A DNA stretch of 64,000 nucleotides from Desulfuromonadales bacterium. GTDB lineage: Bacteria; Desulfobacterota; Desulfuromonadia; Geobacterales; Pseudopelobacteraceae. The notes beneath the pieces were generated by a model. The model was not told the origin of the DNA. It searched no databases and was given only the letters and a program-made list of their open reading frames with translations. Both the position numbers and the translations under genes were made by a program. The stretch spans positions 1-64,000 of the forward strand of contig JACAAY010000004.1 in the NCBI GenBank assembly GCA_013377095.1, given 5' to 3'. Position 1 is the first letter of the stretch, and every line of letters begins with the position of its first letter. Shown one piece after another: positions 42,201 through 50,480 of this stretch.

Positions 42201-42383
42201 CATAGAACAGTTGACGGCTTGTTCACGCACCTTATTCACAAGCTGGCTGATGGCGTACCCGAGCATGTCGAGTTCATCATTCAGGCCGGAACTATGGATG
42301 TCACCGGAGAAGTCTCCCCTCCCGGCTTTCCGCACCGTCTCGGTCAGGCGATTGATTCGGCTGGCAAGTGTTTCTTCAGTCAT
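39282..42383 (-). CDS. Soluble multi-PAS sensor kinase of the HisKA_2 class
   Basis: 1033 residues. The N-terminus (INRLTETVRKAGRGDFSG, then ISQLVNKV) looks like a HAMP unit, yet no membrane helix precedes it. About six PAS domains follow (starts: IIPGMVYQFAL, IFENAPVGIF, YFERQLVGMAI, IVETAEEGIW, IIENASTGIM, LAETSPTAIAL). The kinase core has EIHHRVKNNLQIVSSLLDLQ (phospho-acceptor His in HHRVKNN) and HATPase motifs NELVSNALKYAFPG and DNGVGLPAG. HisKA_2 kinases often phosphorylate stand-alone receivers or regulate RNA-binding antiterminators. Start ATG 42383 with GGGAG; 25 bases after the upstream kinase. Confidence 0.9.
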   Translation of the reverse strand: MTEETLASRINRLTETVRKAGRGDFSGDIHSSGLNDELDMLGYAISQLVNKVREQAVNCSMAEDAGRLWEEKYRRLKAIIPGMVYQFALHPDGSFSFPSVNEASRQLFDLEPEALMADASLSSGLIHPDDRERFAVSVKKSAETMQPWREVLRHIVHGEVRWYDCMSRPEPQPNGDILWDGIILEITDRKRTEESLKQSERKYRDIFENAPVGIFRSTLEGKFIDVNPVVARMLKYDSPEEMVRMVNHTSIAEAIYVDPSHRRELIGAVSSRGGWQIFEEHFRCKDGSIIVCNFHFRVVPGQADSPREFEGFVEDISERTLAEEMLKKSEERMRLYFERQLVGMAITSPGKGWLQVNDRLCLMLGYGSDELVRLTWEELTHPDDLVADLVCFERLLRGEINDYSLEKRFIRKDGATVYANLSVGCVRAESGSVEYLLALLEDISERKQVEKALRESENRYRLIVETAEEGIWQVDREWKTTYVNQRMEQMLGCRRGEMLGRPITDFMDDEGRQAAQELVSRREEGIRELHDFRFVRRDGSSIDVLLSTTSLKDEQGAFAGSIALVTDISDRKRAEEELKLSQFIIENASTGIMRGRGDGRIMVANKSAARMLGYSPEELCSLSFFDIDPTLTPELWLKHRNKLGATGSNTFETLHRRKDGTTFPVEVAVNALKYQDQEISCSFTTDISKRKRAEDALRESEEKFRVLAETSPTAIALIQGERFVYVNEATVRLTGCAEEELMGMQFWELTHADFREMVRNIGLARQRGEQVPKQYQSKIITRGGEERWVAVSGAAMDFEGKPAGIVTFMDVTEAKLSEERIQAALVEKEVLLKEIHHRVKNNLQIVSSLLDLQSESIRDQDALRSFRESQNRIAAMALVHEQLYQTRNFSSIDFHGYIEGLTRNLFRTYVMDPDRVSLVVDAGNVSLGIDQAIPCGLIVNELVSNALKYAFPGDRHGTIRIGFQSEENGWIRLTIADNGVGLPAGTDFIATETLGLQLVRMLVRQLKGEISLDTSQGASFHIRFQAINYVEPD

Positions 42384-42408
42384 TGAGAACTCCCGTACCG
42401 CTCCAGAC

Positions 42409-45400
42409 TCAATCTCGCTGTTTCCCGGGGAACAGAAAGACAAACGATGTACCGTTATCATGCTCCACATTAATTTGACCGCCCAACTGTTTTACCAGCA
42501 TGGTCACCAGTTGCAACCCCAACGTCTCGGTATGCATGAAATCCAGTCCGGGCGGCATGCCAACACCGTTATCCGAGACCGAAACCCTGATCCAGCCGTC
42601 CTCCCGCATGGCACAGCAAACCACAATCTCACCTGCGCGCTGTCCCGGAAAGGCGTGCTTCAATGAATTGATCATCAATTCATTGATGATCAGACCGCAG
42701 GGAATCGCCCGGTCAATCTCAAGAGAAAGGTCTCCGGCAACAACTTTCAGGAAAATCCGGTCACTATCCACCGCATGGGAATCAAACAGGTGGCGAGAGA
42801 GATCCCTGACATATTCGCCCAGGTCTATGGAAGCAAAATTCTTTGACAGGTACAGCCGTTCATGCACCAGGGCCATGGACCGGATGCGATCCTGGCTGTC
42901 CCGGAAATAGCTGCGCGACTGTTCATCGCGGATGGAATAGGATTGAAGGTCGAGCAGCGAAGAAATGATCTGCAGGTTATTCTTCACCCGATGATGAACC
43001 TCCTTCAACAGAACCACCTTTTCCGCCAGGGAGGCCCGAACCCGTTCCTCAGACCTTTTGTTTTCGGTTATATCCAGCAGCGATGCGATTCCGGCCGGTT
43101 TTCCCTGATAGTCGATCAGCCCCGCTGAAGCCACCAGCCACCGTTCCTCACCCGCCTTGGTCACGTATTTGCACTCATAGCGTGTCGGCGCCGACTCGCC
43201 CTTCAGGCGACTCAAACCTCTCTCCCGTACCTCCACCTTGAACTCCCCTTGGGCCCAATCCCAGAAATTCATGCGCAGCAATTCGTCGCTGTCATATCCG
43301 AACAGCCGTTCGGTGGCCGGGTTGGCATAGACTATTTTTTCCCCCTGGTAGAGCAGGATCGCCGTTGGGGAGGTTTCCGCAAGAACCCGGAATATTTCTT
43401 CGTTCTCCCGCAACTCTTCTTCCGTGCGCTTACGCGAGGCGATCCCCCAGGCAAAGTCGGCCAGAAGGGAAAGCGTTTCCACATCCTGGGGGGAATAATC
43501 CCGCGCCTTGTTTCCCACTCCGACGATGGCCACGATGTTCTCGCCGCGAATGACCGGCACAACCAGCTCCCTGTCCACCGGCGCATGACCCGGCGGCAGC
43601 CCCTTGCGATGGAGGAGCGCGGCATAGTCATTGTGGATGACCGGACGGCGTTCGCGGATGCAGTCAACCCAGACCCCTGCGGCAGACACGTCATAATGCA
43701 GCCCTTTGCCCTGAGCCTTGCAGCACTCTGCTTTGGTCCTGGTCGACCAGTTCTGCAGGGAGATGGTCTCCTGGTCGTCTTCCAGGAAATGAAAAAAACC
43801 GATGTGGCTGCCGGTCAACGCCTCAGCCTCGTTCAGGGTAGCCTCAAGCAGTTCGTCCAGGGAGTGGGTTTCGGCGAACTGGAGCAGACGCAGGCGCGCC
43901 ATGATCACGCTCTCGGTCCGCTTCCTCTCGGTGATATCCATGACGATACCCTGGAAATGGGTAACCGCACCCTGGGCATCCCGCTCGACCAGCGTGTGGT
44001 CGTCTATCCAGCGGATCTCCCCCTCCCTGGTGACAATCCGGTATTCCTGCTGAAAGCGGTCCTCTCCGCTGCGGACATGTGCCTCCACCTCGGCGCTAAC
44101 CTGTTCCAGATCCGCTGGAAAGACAATCGAAGAAAAGGGAACATCACCCGAAAGAAGCTCGTCCGGGGTGTAACCGAACTGAATCACGTTCCGGGAGACC
44201 ATTTCCACCGGCCATCCTTCAGCCGCCTTCCAGCGGAACAGGACCACCGGGCTGTTCTCCACGACCAGATTGGCCAGCCGCAGCGACTCCTCGGCCTGCT
44301 TGCGCTTGCTGATGTCCGTGGCAAAGGAACAGTTATATTCCTTGCCGTCAAAGACTACGAAATTCCCCCGAATTTCAACGGGGTACACCCGACCGTCCTT
44401 GGCGCGATGCATGGTTTCAATGGTGCCTGTTCCGTCTTCACGCAGCATGCTCCACGACTGGGCAAGAAGATCCGCGGTATACCGTGGGTCGATATCGGCC
44501 ACCGACTTCCCGATCAGTTCCTCGCGCGAATACCCCAGAGAGCGGCAGGCGGCGTCATTCACGTAAAAGAGCCGTGACTCTTCGTCAATCCAGAAGGCCT
44601 GATCAACGGTCTTGTCAATGGCAAACTGGGTGAAGCGCAGCTCCTCTTCGACCTTTTTCTGGTCAAGAAGAGCCCGGGAGAGCTGGATATTGCCGATACT
44701 GAGCCTTGAAATCAGCACCGCCAGCTTCCTGTAGAACTCCATGACATTGTGAACAAGTTCACGGCTCCAGCGTGGTACCCGGTCCAGGGCGGTCAGAAAT
44801 TCTTCCACATTGAAACCGTACTGTTCCGCCTGTTTTCTGAAAAATTCGTAGTCCGGGGTTTCATCCTCGAAAAAAAACTGGCCCAGGAAGATGTTGGCGA
44901 TGTGCCTGCCGCCGATGACAAGGGGGGTTGCCAGTTCCCACATACCATGTTTGCACTTGTAGAGAACCTCCCCCTGGCCCAGTTTCAGGGAGAGATGGAT
45001 GTCGCTCTCCAGGCAGTTTTCCAGGGTTTCGGGATGAATCCGGAAAAACTTGGTGCAGACGTCCTGCCAGCCGGTGGCCACCTGTACGTTACCTTTGATG
45101 TCGTTTATTCCGATACCGATACGGGTGATCTTGTAGAAGGAGTTCATCAGATCCTGAATCGCCTGAAATTCGATCAGACGACCGACCTCCTCCCGGTTTA
45201 TGTCAACATCGGGCGCCAGGAGGTTTTCCAGTCCGGGGGCAGCTGGGGTATGGCGCCAATCAGGCATTTCATCGGCGGCGTTGTGCGGTCGCTCGCGGAT
45301 GGTGACAACATGGCACGCCAGACCGTCGATCTCCAGGGGGCGAAGAGAGACGTGCACGAATGCAATCAAACCATCTTTACGCAACAAGCGTGTTTCCAGG

Positions 45401-45810
45401 TCCGGCGCTTCCCCCTCCTCCCTGAGTCGGTCAAGCGCGTGCGTCCACAGTTCCGGGTTCAGGAAAAACGTCAGGCGCAAAAGGGTTTGCCCGAGCATTT
45501 CTCCTCGCCCGTAACCGGTCAGCTTCGTAAAAGACTCGTTGCTGTCAAGAACCGCACCGTCAACTGCGCGAGTCACCAGGATGGCGTCCGGAGACAGCAA
45601 CATATCACAAATGTGCGGTTGTTCCGTCTCAGAGTGCGGTGCGCATGTATCGCACGGATCTCGTGGAGTTGCCACATGGAGGCAACAGGCAGGCTCCGGC
45701 AGAGAAACAGCTCCACTGGATTCGGTCACCGAGTACCCATGCCCTCGCAGGAGCTTTACGATGCCCTCCAACTCCTGCCCATTGTCCTCGACAATCAGAT
45801 ATTTTTTCAT
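42409..45810 (-). CDS. Sensor kinase with truncated REC start, PAS, PocR, PAS, PAS, GAF, PAS, HisKA_2
   Basis: 1133 residues. MKKYLIVEDNGQELEGIVKLL begins like a receiver but the sequence changes after residue 33 into a Cys-rich linker (CCLHVATPRDPCDTC), so the phospho-Asp strand is missing. Then a PAS, a PocR sensory domain (about 210-370: GIGINDIKGNVQVATGWQDVC; LESDIHLSLKLGQ; YKCKHGMWELATPLVIGG), two PAS, a GAF domain (LLQFAETHSLDELLEATLNEAE start), a PAS, then EVHHRVKNNLQIISSLLDLQ and NELMINSLKHAFPG of the HisKA_2 kinase. PocR domains bind small hydrocarbon derivatives. Weak AGGG precedes the ATG. Confidence 0.9.
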   Translation of the reverse strand: MKKYLIVEDNGQELEGIVKLLRGHGYSVTESSGAVSLPEPACCLHVATPRDPCDTCAPHSETEQPHICDMLLSPDAILVTRAVDGAVLDSNESFTKLTGYGRGEMLGQTLLRLTFFLNPELWTHALDRLREEGEAPDLETRLLRKDGLIAFVHVSLRPLEIDGLACHVVTIRERPHNAADEMPDWRHTPAAPGLENLLAPDVDINREEVGRLIEFQAIQDLMNSFYKITRIGIGINDIKGNVQVATGWQDVCTKFFRIHPETLENCLESDIHLSLKLGQGEVLYKCKHGMWELATPLVIGGRHIANIFLGQFFFEDETPDYEFFRKQAEQYGFNVEEFLTALDRVPRWSRELVHNVMEFYRKLAVLISRLSIGNIQLSRALLDQKKVEEELRFTQFAIDKTVDQAFWIDEESRLFYVNDAACRSLGYSREELIGKSVADIDPRYTADLLAQSWSMLREDGTGTIETMHRAKDGRVYPVEIRGNFVVFDGKEYNCSFATDISKRKQAEESLRLANLVVENSPVVLFRWKAAEGWPVEMVSRNVIQFGYTPDELLSGDVPFSSIVFPADLEQVSAEVEAHVRSGEDRFQQEYRIVTREGEIRWIDDHTLVERDAQGAVTHFQGIVMDITERKRTESVIMARLRLLQFAETHSLDELLEATLNEAEALTGSHIGFFHFLEDDQETISLQNWSTRTKAECCKAQGKGLHYDVSAAGVWVDCIRERRPVIHNDYAALLHRKGLPPGHAPVDRELVVPVIRGENIVAIVGVGNKARDYSPQDVETLSLLADFAWGIASRKRTEEELRENEEIFRVLAETSPTAILLYQGEKIVYANPATERLFGYDSDELLRMNFWDWAQGEFKVEVRERGLSRLKGESAPTRYECKYVTKAGEERWLVASAGLIDYQGKPAGIASLLDITENKRSEERVRASLAEKVVLLKEVHHRVKNNLQIISSLLDLQSYSIRDEQSRSYFRDSQDRIRSMALVHERLYLSKNFASIDLGEYVRDLSRHLFDSHAVDSDRIFLKVVAGDLSLEIDRAIPCGLIINELMINSLKHAFPGQRAGEIVVCCAMREDGWIRVSVSDNGVGMPPGLDFMHTETLGLQLVTMLVKQLGGQINVEHDNGTSFVFLFPGKQRD

Positions 45811-45860
45811 GTAAAAATCCCTGTTTATTTATTCAACACCGGTGAGTGACAACCTGAGGG

Positions 45861-47087
45861 TTACGGATTCTTAGGGCAACCAGCCCTGAACTTCAGCGCA
45901 AACCAGGTCCCATTCTCTCTCCCGACTTCCATGCTCCCTCGCAACTGCCTGGTCAGAATGGTCACCACCTGCAAACCGAGCGTTTCGGTGGTTGCCACCT
46001 CCAGATCGGGCGGCAGTCCGACGCCGTTATCGGCAACCGTCAGGAGTATGCAGCCATCGGAATCGGTGCTAAAGCCAATGGAGATGTCACCCTGCCTGCC
46101 ATCGGGAAAGGCGTACTTCAAGGAGTTTGAAATCAGTTCATTGATAATCAGCCCGATGGGGATCGCTTCGTCAACCCCCAGCGCAACCTCTCCAGCCTCG
46201 ACCTGCAGAGCTATGCGACCAGGGTCTGACACGTAGGAATCAAACAGGTATTTTGACAGACTTTTGACGTACCCACCAAAATCGATGGAGATCAGGTCTC
46301 TGGTTTGATAGAGTTTTTCATGAATCAGGGCCATGGACCTGATCCTGTCCTGGCTATCCCGGAAGTACTTCCGCGTCTGTTCGTCGGAAATTGAGTGGGC
46401 CTGCAGTTCCAGCAGGGAGGAGACCACCTGCAGGTTGTTCTTGACCCGGTGGTGGATCTCTTTGAGCAGGACCTCCTTTTCCGCCAGGGAATTCCTGAGC
46501 TGTTCCTCAACACGCCCTCGTTCGACTATTTCAGCGTGCAGGAGGGCGTTTGCTTGTGCCAGTTCGGTTGTGCGCTCCTGCACCAGGCTCTCCAGACTCT
46601 CCTGATACTGGGCGAGTCTGGCCTCGGCCAGCTTGCGTTCCGTCACATCCCGTCCGACAATGACCAGTCCCTTGCGCCGCCCGTCGGGGTGAAACATGGG
46701 TACCTTGATGATATCAAAGACCATGGGGGGACCGTCGGGGCGGGGGATTGTCTCATCGGCGCGACTGGTTTTCCGCGCTTGCCAGGCGACCTCATCGGAT
46801 TCTTCGCACCCCAGGAAGGCGTCGCGGTAAAACGGACTGAACTCGGCCAGTTCGGAATCCTTTTTACCCCGGTAATCGACCTGTTCCAGCTGAAACAGCT
46901 TCAAATCAAATTCGTTCGCCTCCAGCCAGCGCCCCTCTCCGTCCTTGAAGGCCACGATGTCCGGCATGGCATTGATCAGGGTGCGCAATTGCTCCCCTCT
47001 CTCCCGCAGTGCCAGTTCGGCCCGCCGTCGTTCTTTGAAGAAGCTGCCATCCTCGGCCCGAATGATACCGTCATGGTCATCGCTCAT
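45861..47087 (-). CDS. PAS sensor kinase, HisKA_2 class
   Basis: 408 residues: a PAS domain (LINAMPDIVAFKDGEGRWL to VIVGRDVTERK), a short coiled coil (ESLVQERTTELAQANALLHAEI), EIHHRVKNNLQVVSSLLELQ and HATPase motifs NELISNSLKYAFPDG and DNGVGLPPD. Soluble. It looks like a trimmed relative of the adjacent kinases. CAGGAG before the ATG; gaps of 50 and 58 bases to the genes on either side. Signal unknown. Confidence 0.9.
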   Translation of the reverse strand: MSDDHDGIIRAEDGSFFKERRRAELALRERGEQLRTLINAMPDIVAFKDGEGRWLEANEFDLKLFQLEQVDYRGKKDSELAEFSPFYRDAFLGCEESDEVAWQARKTSRADETIPRPDGPPMVFDIIKVPMFHPDGRRKGLVIVGRDVTERKLAEARLAQYQESLESLVQERTTELAQANALLHAEIVERGRVEEQLRNSLAEKEVLLKEIHHRVKNNLQVVSSLLELQAHSISDEQTRKYFRDSQDRIRSMALIHEKLYQTRDLISIDFGGYVKSLSKYLFDSYVSDPGRIALQVEAGEVALGVDEAIPIGLIINELISNSLKYAFPDGRQGDISIGFSTDSDGCILLTVADNGVGLPPDLEVATTETLGLQVVTILTRQLRGSMEVGRENGTWFALKFRAGCPKNP

Positions 47088-47145
47088 TTTCCGCTCCTGT
47101 ATCCTGCTCTCTCACTGAAATCGGCTTATTTCGGAATCTGTCATT

Positions 47146-48429
47146 TCAATCGAGCTGTTTCCCTTTGAAGCTGATGACGAATGATGTCCCGTTCCTCTGC
47201 TCCACGGCAATCTGCCCGCGCAACTGTCGCACCAGCATGTTAACCAGCTGTAGCCCCAGCGTTTCGGTGTTTCTGAAATTCAGACCGTTCGGCAAGCCAA
47301 CGCCGTCATCGCTAAACGTCAGAATAATTGTTTGGTCCTCTCCGGTCTGAAAATGAATCACAATCGTGCCGCGCCGTCCTTCGGGAAAGGCGTATTTGAG
47401 GGAATTGGTCAGCAGCTCGCAGATGATCAGACCACAGGGCACTGCGTCATCAATCCCCAGCTTCACCCCTTGCGCATCAATTTCCAGGGAGATTTTTTCC
47501 GGATCGTCCAGATACGTCCTCAGCAGGTGATCGGCCAGGCTCTCCAGGTAGCCGTTGAAGTCGAAGGCGTTGAAATCCTTCGTCTGGTAGAGCTTTTCGT
47601 GAACCAGGGCTATGGATCTGATGCGGCTCTGGATCTCCCTGAAGATATCCCAAGAACGTTCGTCGATGTGGTCGGAATGGAGATCGAGCAGGGTGGAGAT
47701 GATCTGCAGATTGTTCTTGACCCGGTGATGGATCTCCTTGAGCAAGATTTCCTTCTCCGCCAGGGAGAGGCTGATCTTCTCCTCGGCGCGCTTGCGCTCG
47801 TCAATTTCCCAATGGAGCTGTTCATTTTTTACCGAAAGCTCCGTGGTTCGCTGATCCACACGACGCTCCAGCTCCTGCCGGTTTTCCCACAGTTCCGCAT
47901 TAGCTTCCCGGAGCCTCTGGTTGGCAAGCCCCATCCGGCCGATCATCTCCGCAAGACGGGAAAGGAAGGCCATGACCTGCCCCACCTGCTCCTCGGTCAC
48001 GATCTGCACCTTTTGTACGGCTTCGAGGTACGACGTTTCATCAAAACCGTATCTGGCAGCCTGGCGGCGGAAGAACGGGACATCGGGGGGAGCGAACAGA
48101 AATTGTCCCGTATAGAGTCTCCCGATCTGCAGAGTATCCAGCATGATCGGGACGGAAACATCGACAAGACCATTCCTGCACATGTAAAGGTTGTACTTTG
48201 TACCCGGGGTAAGAAGTTCCCCAAGAATAGTGTCACTTTCCCGGCACGCCTCTGCTGTTTCCGGATTATTCCTGTGGAACTCCAAACAGATCTCCTGCCA
48301 GTTGGTGGCTATCAGCACCTTAGCCTCCATGTCGAGGATGGCGGTTGCGAACCCGGTCAGTTGCGAAAAAAGCTCACAGAGGGACTGGAGCTCATCGACA
48401 TTTACCAGTTCGGAAAGGACAAAGTTCAC
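47146..48429 (-). CDS. PocR-domain sensor kinase, HisKA_2 class
   Basis: 427 residues. A PocR domain fills residues 8-175 (LFSQLTGFATAILDMEAKVL, NWQEICLEFHRNNPETAEAC, CRNGLVDVSVPIML, GQFLFAPPD). A coiled coil (RRVDQRTTELSVKNEQLHWEI) links it to EIHHRVKNNLQIISTLLDLH and the HATPase motifs CELLTNSLKYAFPEG and DDGVGLPNG. The start is GTG at 48429; the frame is closed by a stop a few codons further up, so no longer form exists. GAAGG lies ten bases upstream. The conserved Cys residues in PocR could bind a metal, which is inference. Confidence 0.88.
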   Translation of the reverse strand: MNFVLSELVNVDELQSLCELFSQLTGFATAILDMEAKVLIATNWQEICLEFHRNNPETAEACRESDTILGELLTPGTKYNLYMCRNGLVDVSVPIMLDTLQIGRLYTGQFLFAPPDVPFFRRQAARYGFDETSYLEAVQKVQIVTEEQVGQVMAFLSRLAEMIGRMGLANQRLREANAELWENRQELERRVDQRTTELSVKNEQLHWEIDERKRAEEKISLSLAEKEILLKEIHHRVKNNLQIISTLLDLHSDHIDERSWDIFREIQSRIRSIALVHEKLYQTKDFNAFDFNGYLESLADHLLRTYLDDPEKISLEIDAQGVKLGIDDAVPCGLIICELLTNSLKYAFPEGRRGTIVIHFQTGEDQTIILTFSDDGVGLPNGLNFRNTETLGLQLVNMLVRQLRGQIAVEQRNGTSFVISFKGKQLD

Positions 48430-48514
48430 CTTAATCCGCCTTCGGCAAGAGCACCAATTTCATCGGGCGTAAGCGAATCTGCACACGCATCATACCCGGT
48501 TGCTCGTCCAGTTC

Positions 48515-49936
48515 TCATACGGTGCCTCGACTGGGAAATGATATTGAAACAACCGTGCCGCCCTGCGTACCGTCCATCAGCGCCGCACCCCGCAACTGCT
48601 TCGCCAGCATGTCAACAAGCTGCAGGCCAAGCGTGTCGGCATTTTTGATATCAAGACCGGGCTGCATGCCGACGCCGTTATCCGCCACTGCCAGTACAAT
48701 CCGTTCACCTTCATCTCTTCGGCAGCGGACCGTAATTGTTCCTGACCGTCCATCGGGAAAGGCGTGCTTGAGTGAATTGGACACCAGTTCATTTACGATC
48801 AGGCCGCACGGGATTACCTCGTCAATCCCCAGATTAACCTCACCGACATCGATTTCCAGGGAAATTCGATTTTGTTCAATCACATACGACTTGAACAGGT
48901 GATCTATCAGACTCTCCATGTACACAGCGAAATCGATACTGGCAAAATCCTTCGACTGATACAGCTTCTCATGAATCAGCGCCATGGAGTTGATCCGGTC
49001 CTGGCTTTCCCTGAAGTAGCCCCGCGCCTGTTCGTCAACAATATAGTCTGACTGCAGATCGAGGAGCGTAGAGACGATCTGCAGATTGTTCTTCACCCGG
49101 TGATGGATTTCGTGGAGCAGAATTTCCTTCTCCCTGAGTGAGGCGCTTACCTGCTCTTCAGCCCTCTTGCGACTGGTGATGTCAAACATCGTCGCTATGC
49201 CGGCCGGCTTTCCCTTGTATTCGATGCGCCCGGCCGAGAACAACACCCACCGCTCCTCGCTACTCTTGGTCACATAGCGCAGTTCATACTCTGCGGGAAT
49301 CTGAAGGTCCCGATGCTGTGCCGATGCCATCTCCCACACCAGCCCCCTGAAATCGTCGTGCAGCCACTCCCCGCATCTCATGCGCAGTAACTCCTCTTCC
49401 GTATATCCCGTCAGCCTCTCGGCCGCCGGATTGACATACACGACCTGTCCCCCCTGGAAGAGAAGAATCGCGGCAGGAGACGTCTCGGCCAGCACCCGGA
49501 ACTGCTCCTCGCTCTCCTGCAAGGCCTGTTCGGCCTGTCGGCGCTCCCGCCGCTCACGCGCCGCCGCCAGCTCGCGGTCAACGGTTGGAAGCAAACGATC
49601 GAGATTATCCTTCTTGATACAGTCACAGGCGCCCTGCCGCATGGCTTCAATCGCCTTCTCTTCGACAATTACTCCGGAGACAAGGATGACCGGTATATCC
49701 AGATTTTTCTCCTGAACAATCCTCATGGCATCCAACCCGCTGAATCTGGGCATCCGGTAATCGACGAGGATAACATCCCAGGACTGACGGTCGAGCGCCT
49801 CGTTCATGCTTTCCGGCGTATCGACCCGCTCGAAGGTCAGCTCGTATCCGGAGCGTCGGAGACTGAGTGCCACCAGCATGGCGTCATCTTCATTATCTTC
49901 CACGATCAATGCATTGAGCAGCAATTTCATCTCCAT
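48515..49936 (-). CDS. REC-PAS-HisKA_2 sensor kinase
   Basis: 473 residues. An intact receiver (ALIVEDNEDDAMLVALSLRRSG; phospho-Asp in VILVDYRMPRFSG; Lys in CIKKDNLD), a PAS domain (LAETSPAAILLFQGGQVVYV), EIHHRVKNNLQIVSTLLDLQ, and HATPase motifs NELVSNSLKHAFPDG and DNGVGMQPG. A receiver at the N-terminus makes the kinase answerable to an upstream phosphodonor, perhaps the HisKA kinase at 50481. GGGAG eight bases before the ATG. Gap of 53 bases to the receiver gene. Confidence 0.9.
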   Translation of the reverse strand: MEMKLLLNALIVEDNEDDAMLVALSLRRSGYELTFERVDTPESMNEALDRQSWDVILVDYRMPRFSGLDAMRIVQEKNLDIPVILVSGVIVEEKAIEAMRQGACDCIKKDNLDRLLPTVDRELAAARERRERRQAEQALQESEEQFRVLAETSPAAILLFQGGQVVYVNPAAERLTGYTEEELLRMRCGEWLHDDFRGLVWEMASAQHRDLQIPAEYELRYVTKSSEERWVLFSAGRIEYKGKPAGIATMFDITSRKRAEEQVSASLREKEILLHEIHHRVKNNLQIVSTLLDLQSDYIVDEQARGYFRESQDRINSMALIHEKLYQSKDFASIDFAVYMESLIDHLFKSYVIEQNRISLEIDVGEVNLGIDEVIPCGLIVNELVSNSLKHAFPDGRSGTITVRCRRDEGERIVLAVADNGVGMQPGLDIKNADTLGLQLVDMLAKQLRGAALMDGTQGGTVVSISFPSRGTV

Positions 49937-49989
49937 TGCGTGTCTCCCGATGTGCTGTACATAAACTATAGGGTCAACGTTTGCAGACC

Positions 49990-50427
49990 CTAAGGCGGTG
50001 GCTCATTAAGCACGAGCCAATACATCCCCAACTGCCGGATGGATTCGGCAAACTGCTCAAAGTCCACCGGTTTTCGGATATAGCTGTTGGCTCCCAGATC
50101 GTAGCTGGAAACCACGTCCCTCTCCTCCTTCGACGAGGTGAGAATGGCTACCGGCAGCAGTTTGGTGCGTTTATCCGCCCGGATACGCCGCAATACTTCC
50201 AGGCCGTCAACCTTGGGAAGTTTCAAATCGAGTAGTACAATCTGGGGTATCACGTTTGTATCGCGGTCCTTGTAGACGCCGGTTCCGAAAAGGTAGTCCA
50301 GAGCCTCCACCCCATCCCTCGCCACAACGATCTCGTTTGCTATGTTGCTCTTTTTGAGGGCGCGCATGGCGAGCATCTCGTCATCGGGGTTATCCTCCAC
50401 CAAGAGTATGACTTTACGGTTTCCCAT
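49990..50427 (-). CDS. Stand-alone response regulator (Rcp1-like)
   Basis: 145 residues, one receiver domain. [21 protein letters not shown] has the acidic pair, [14 protein letters not shown] the phospho-Asp, [11 protein letters not shown] the Thr/Ser, and [11 protein letters not shown] the Lys. The pattern is that of Rcp1-type regulators found with phytochrome-like kinases. There is no output domain. AAGGAGG precedes ATG 50427 by six bases; a TTG two codons earlier is less likely. It lies 53 bases after the kinase gene at 50481, its probable partner. Confidence 0.92.
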   Translation of the reverse strand: MGNRKVILLVEDNPDDEMLAMRALKKSNIANEIVVARDGVEALDYLFGTGVYKDRDTNVIPQIVLLDLKLPKVDGLEVLRRIRADKRTKLLPVAILTSSKEERDVVSSYDLGANSYIRKPVDFEQFAESIRQLGMYWLVLNEPPP

Positions 50428-50480
50428 CTTCAACCTCCTTCAGTTGCAAACCGTGAATGAACAGATCCGGCCGAACAACA

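Noticed and set aside
43249-44577. A 442-codon plus-strand frame opposite a multi-domain kinase
   Set aside because: Antisense shadow with no recognisable domain.
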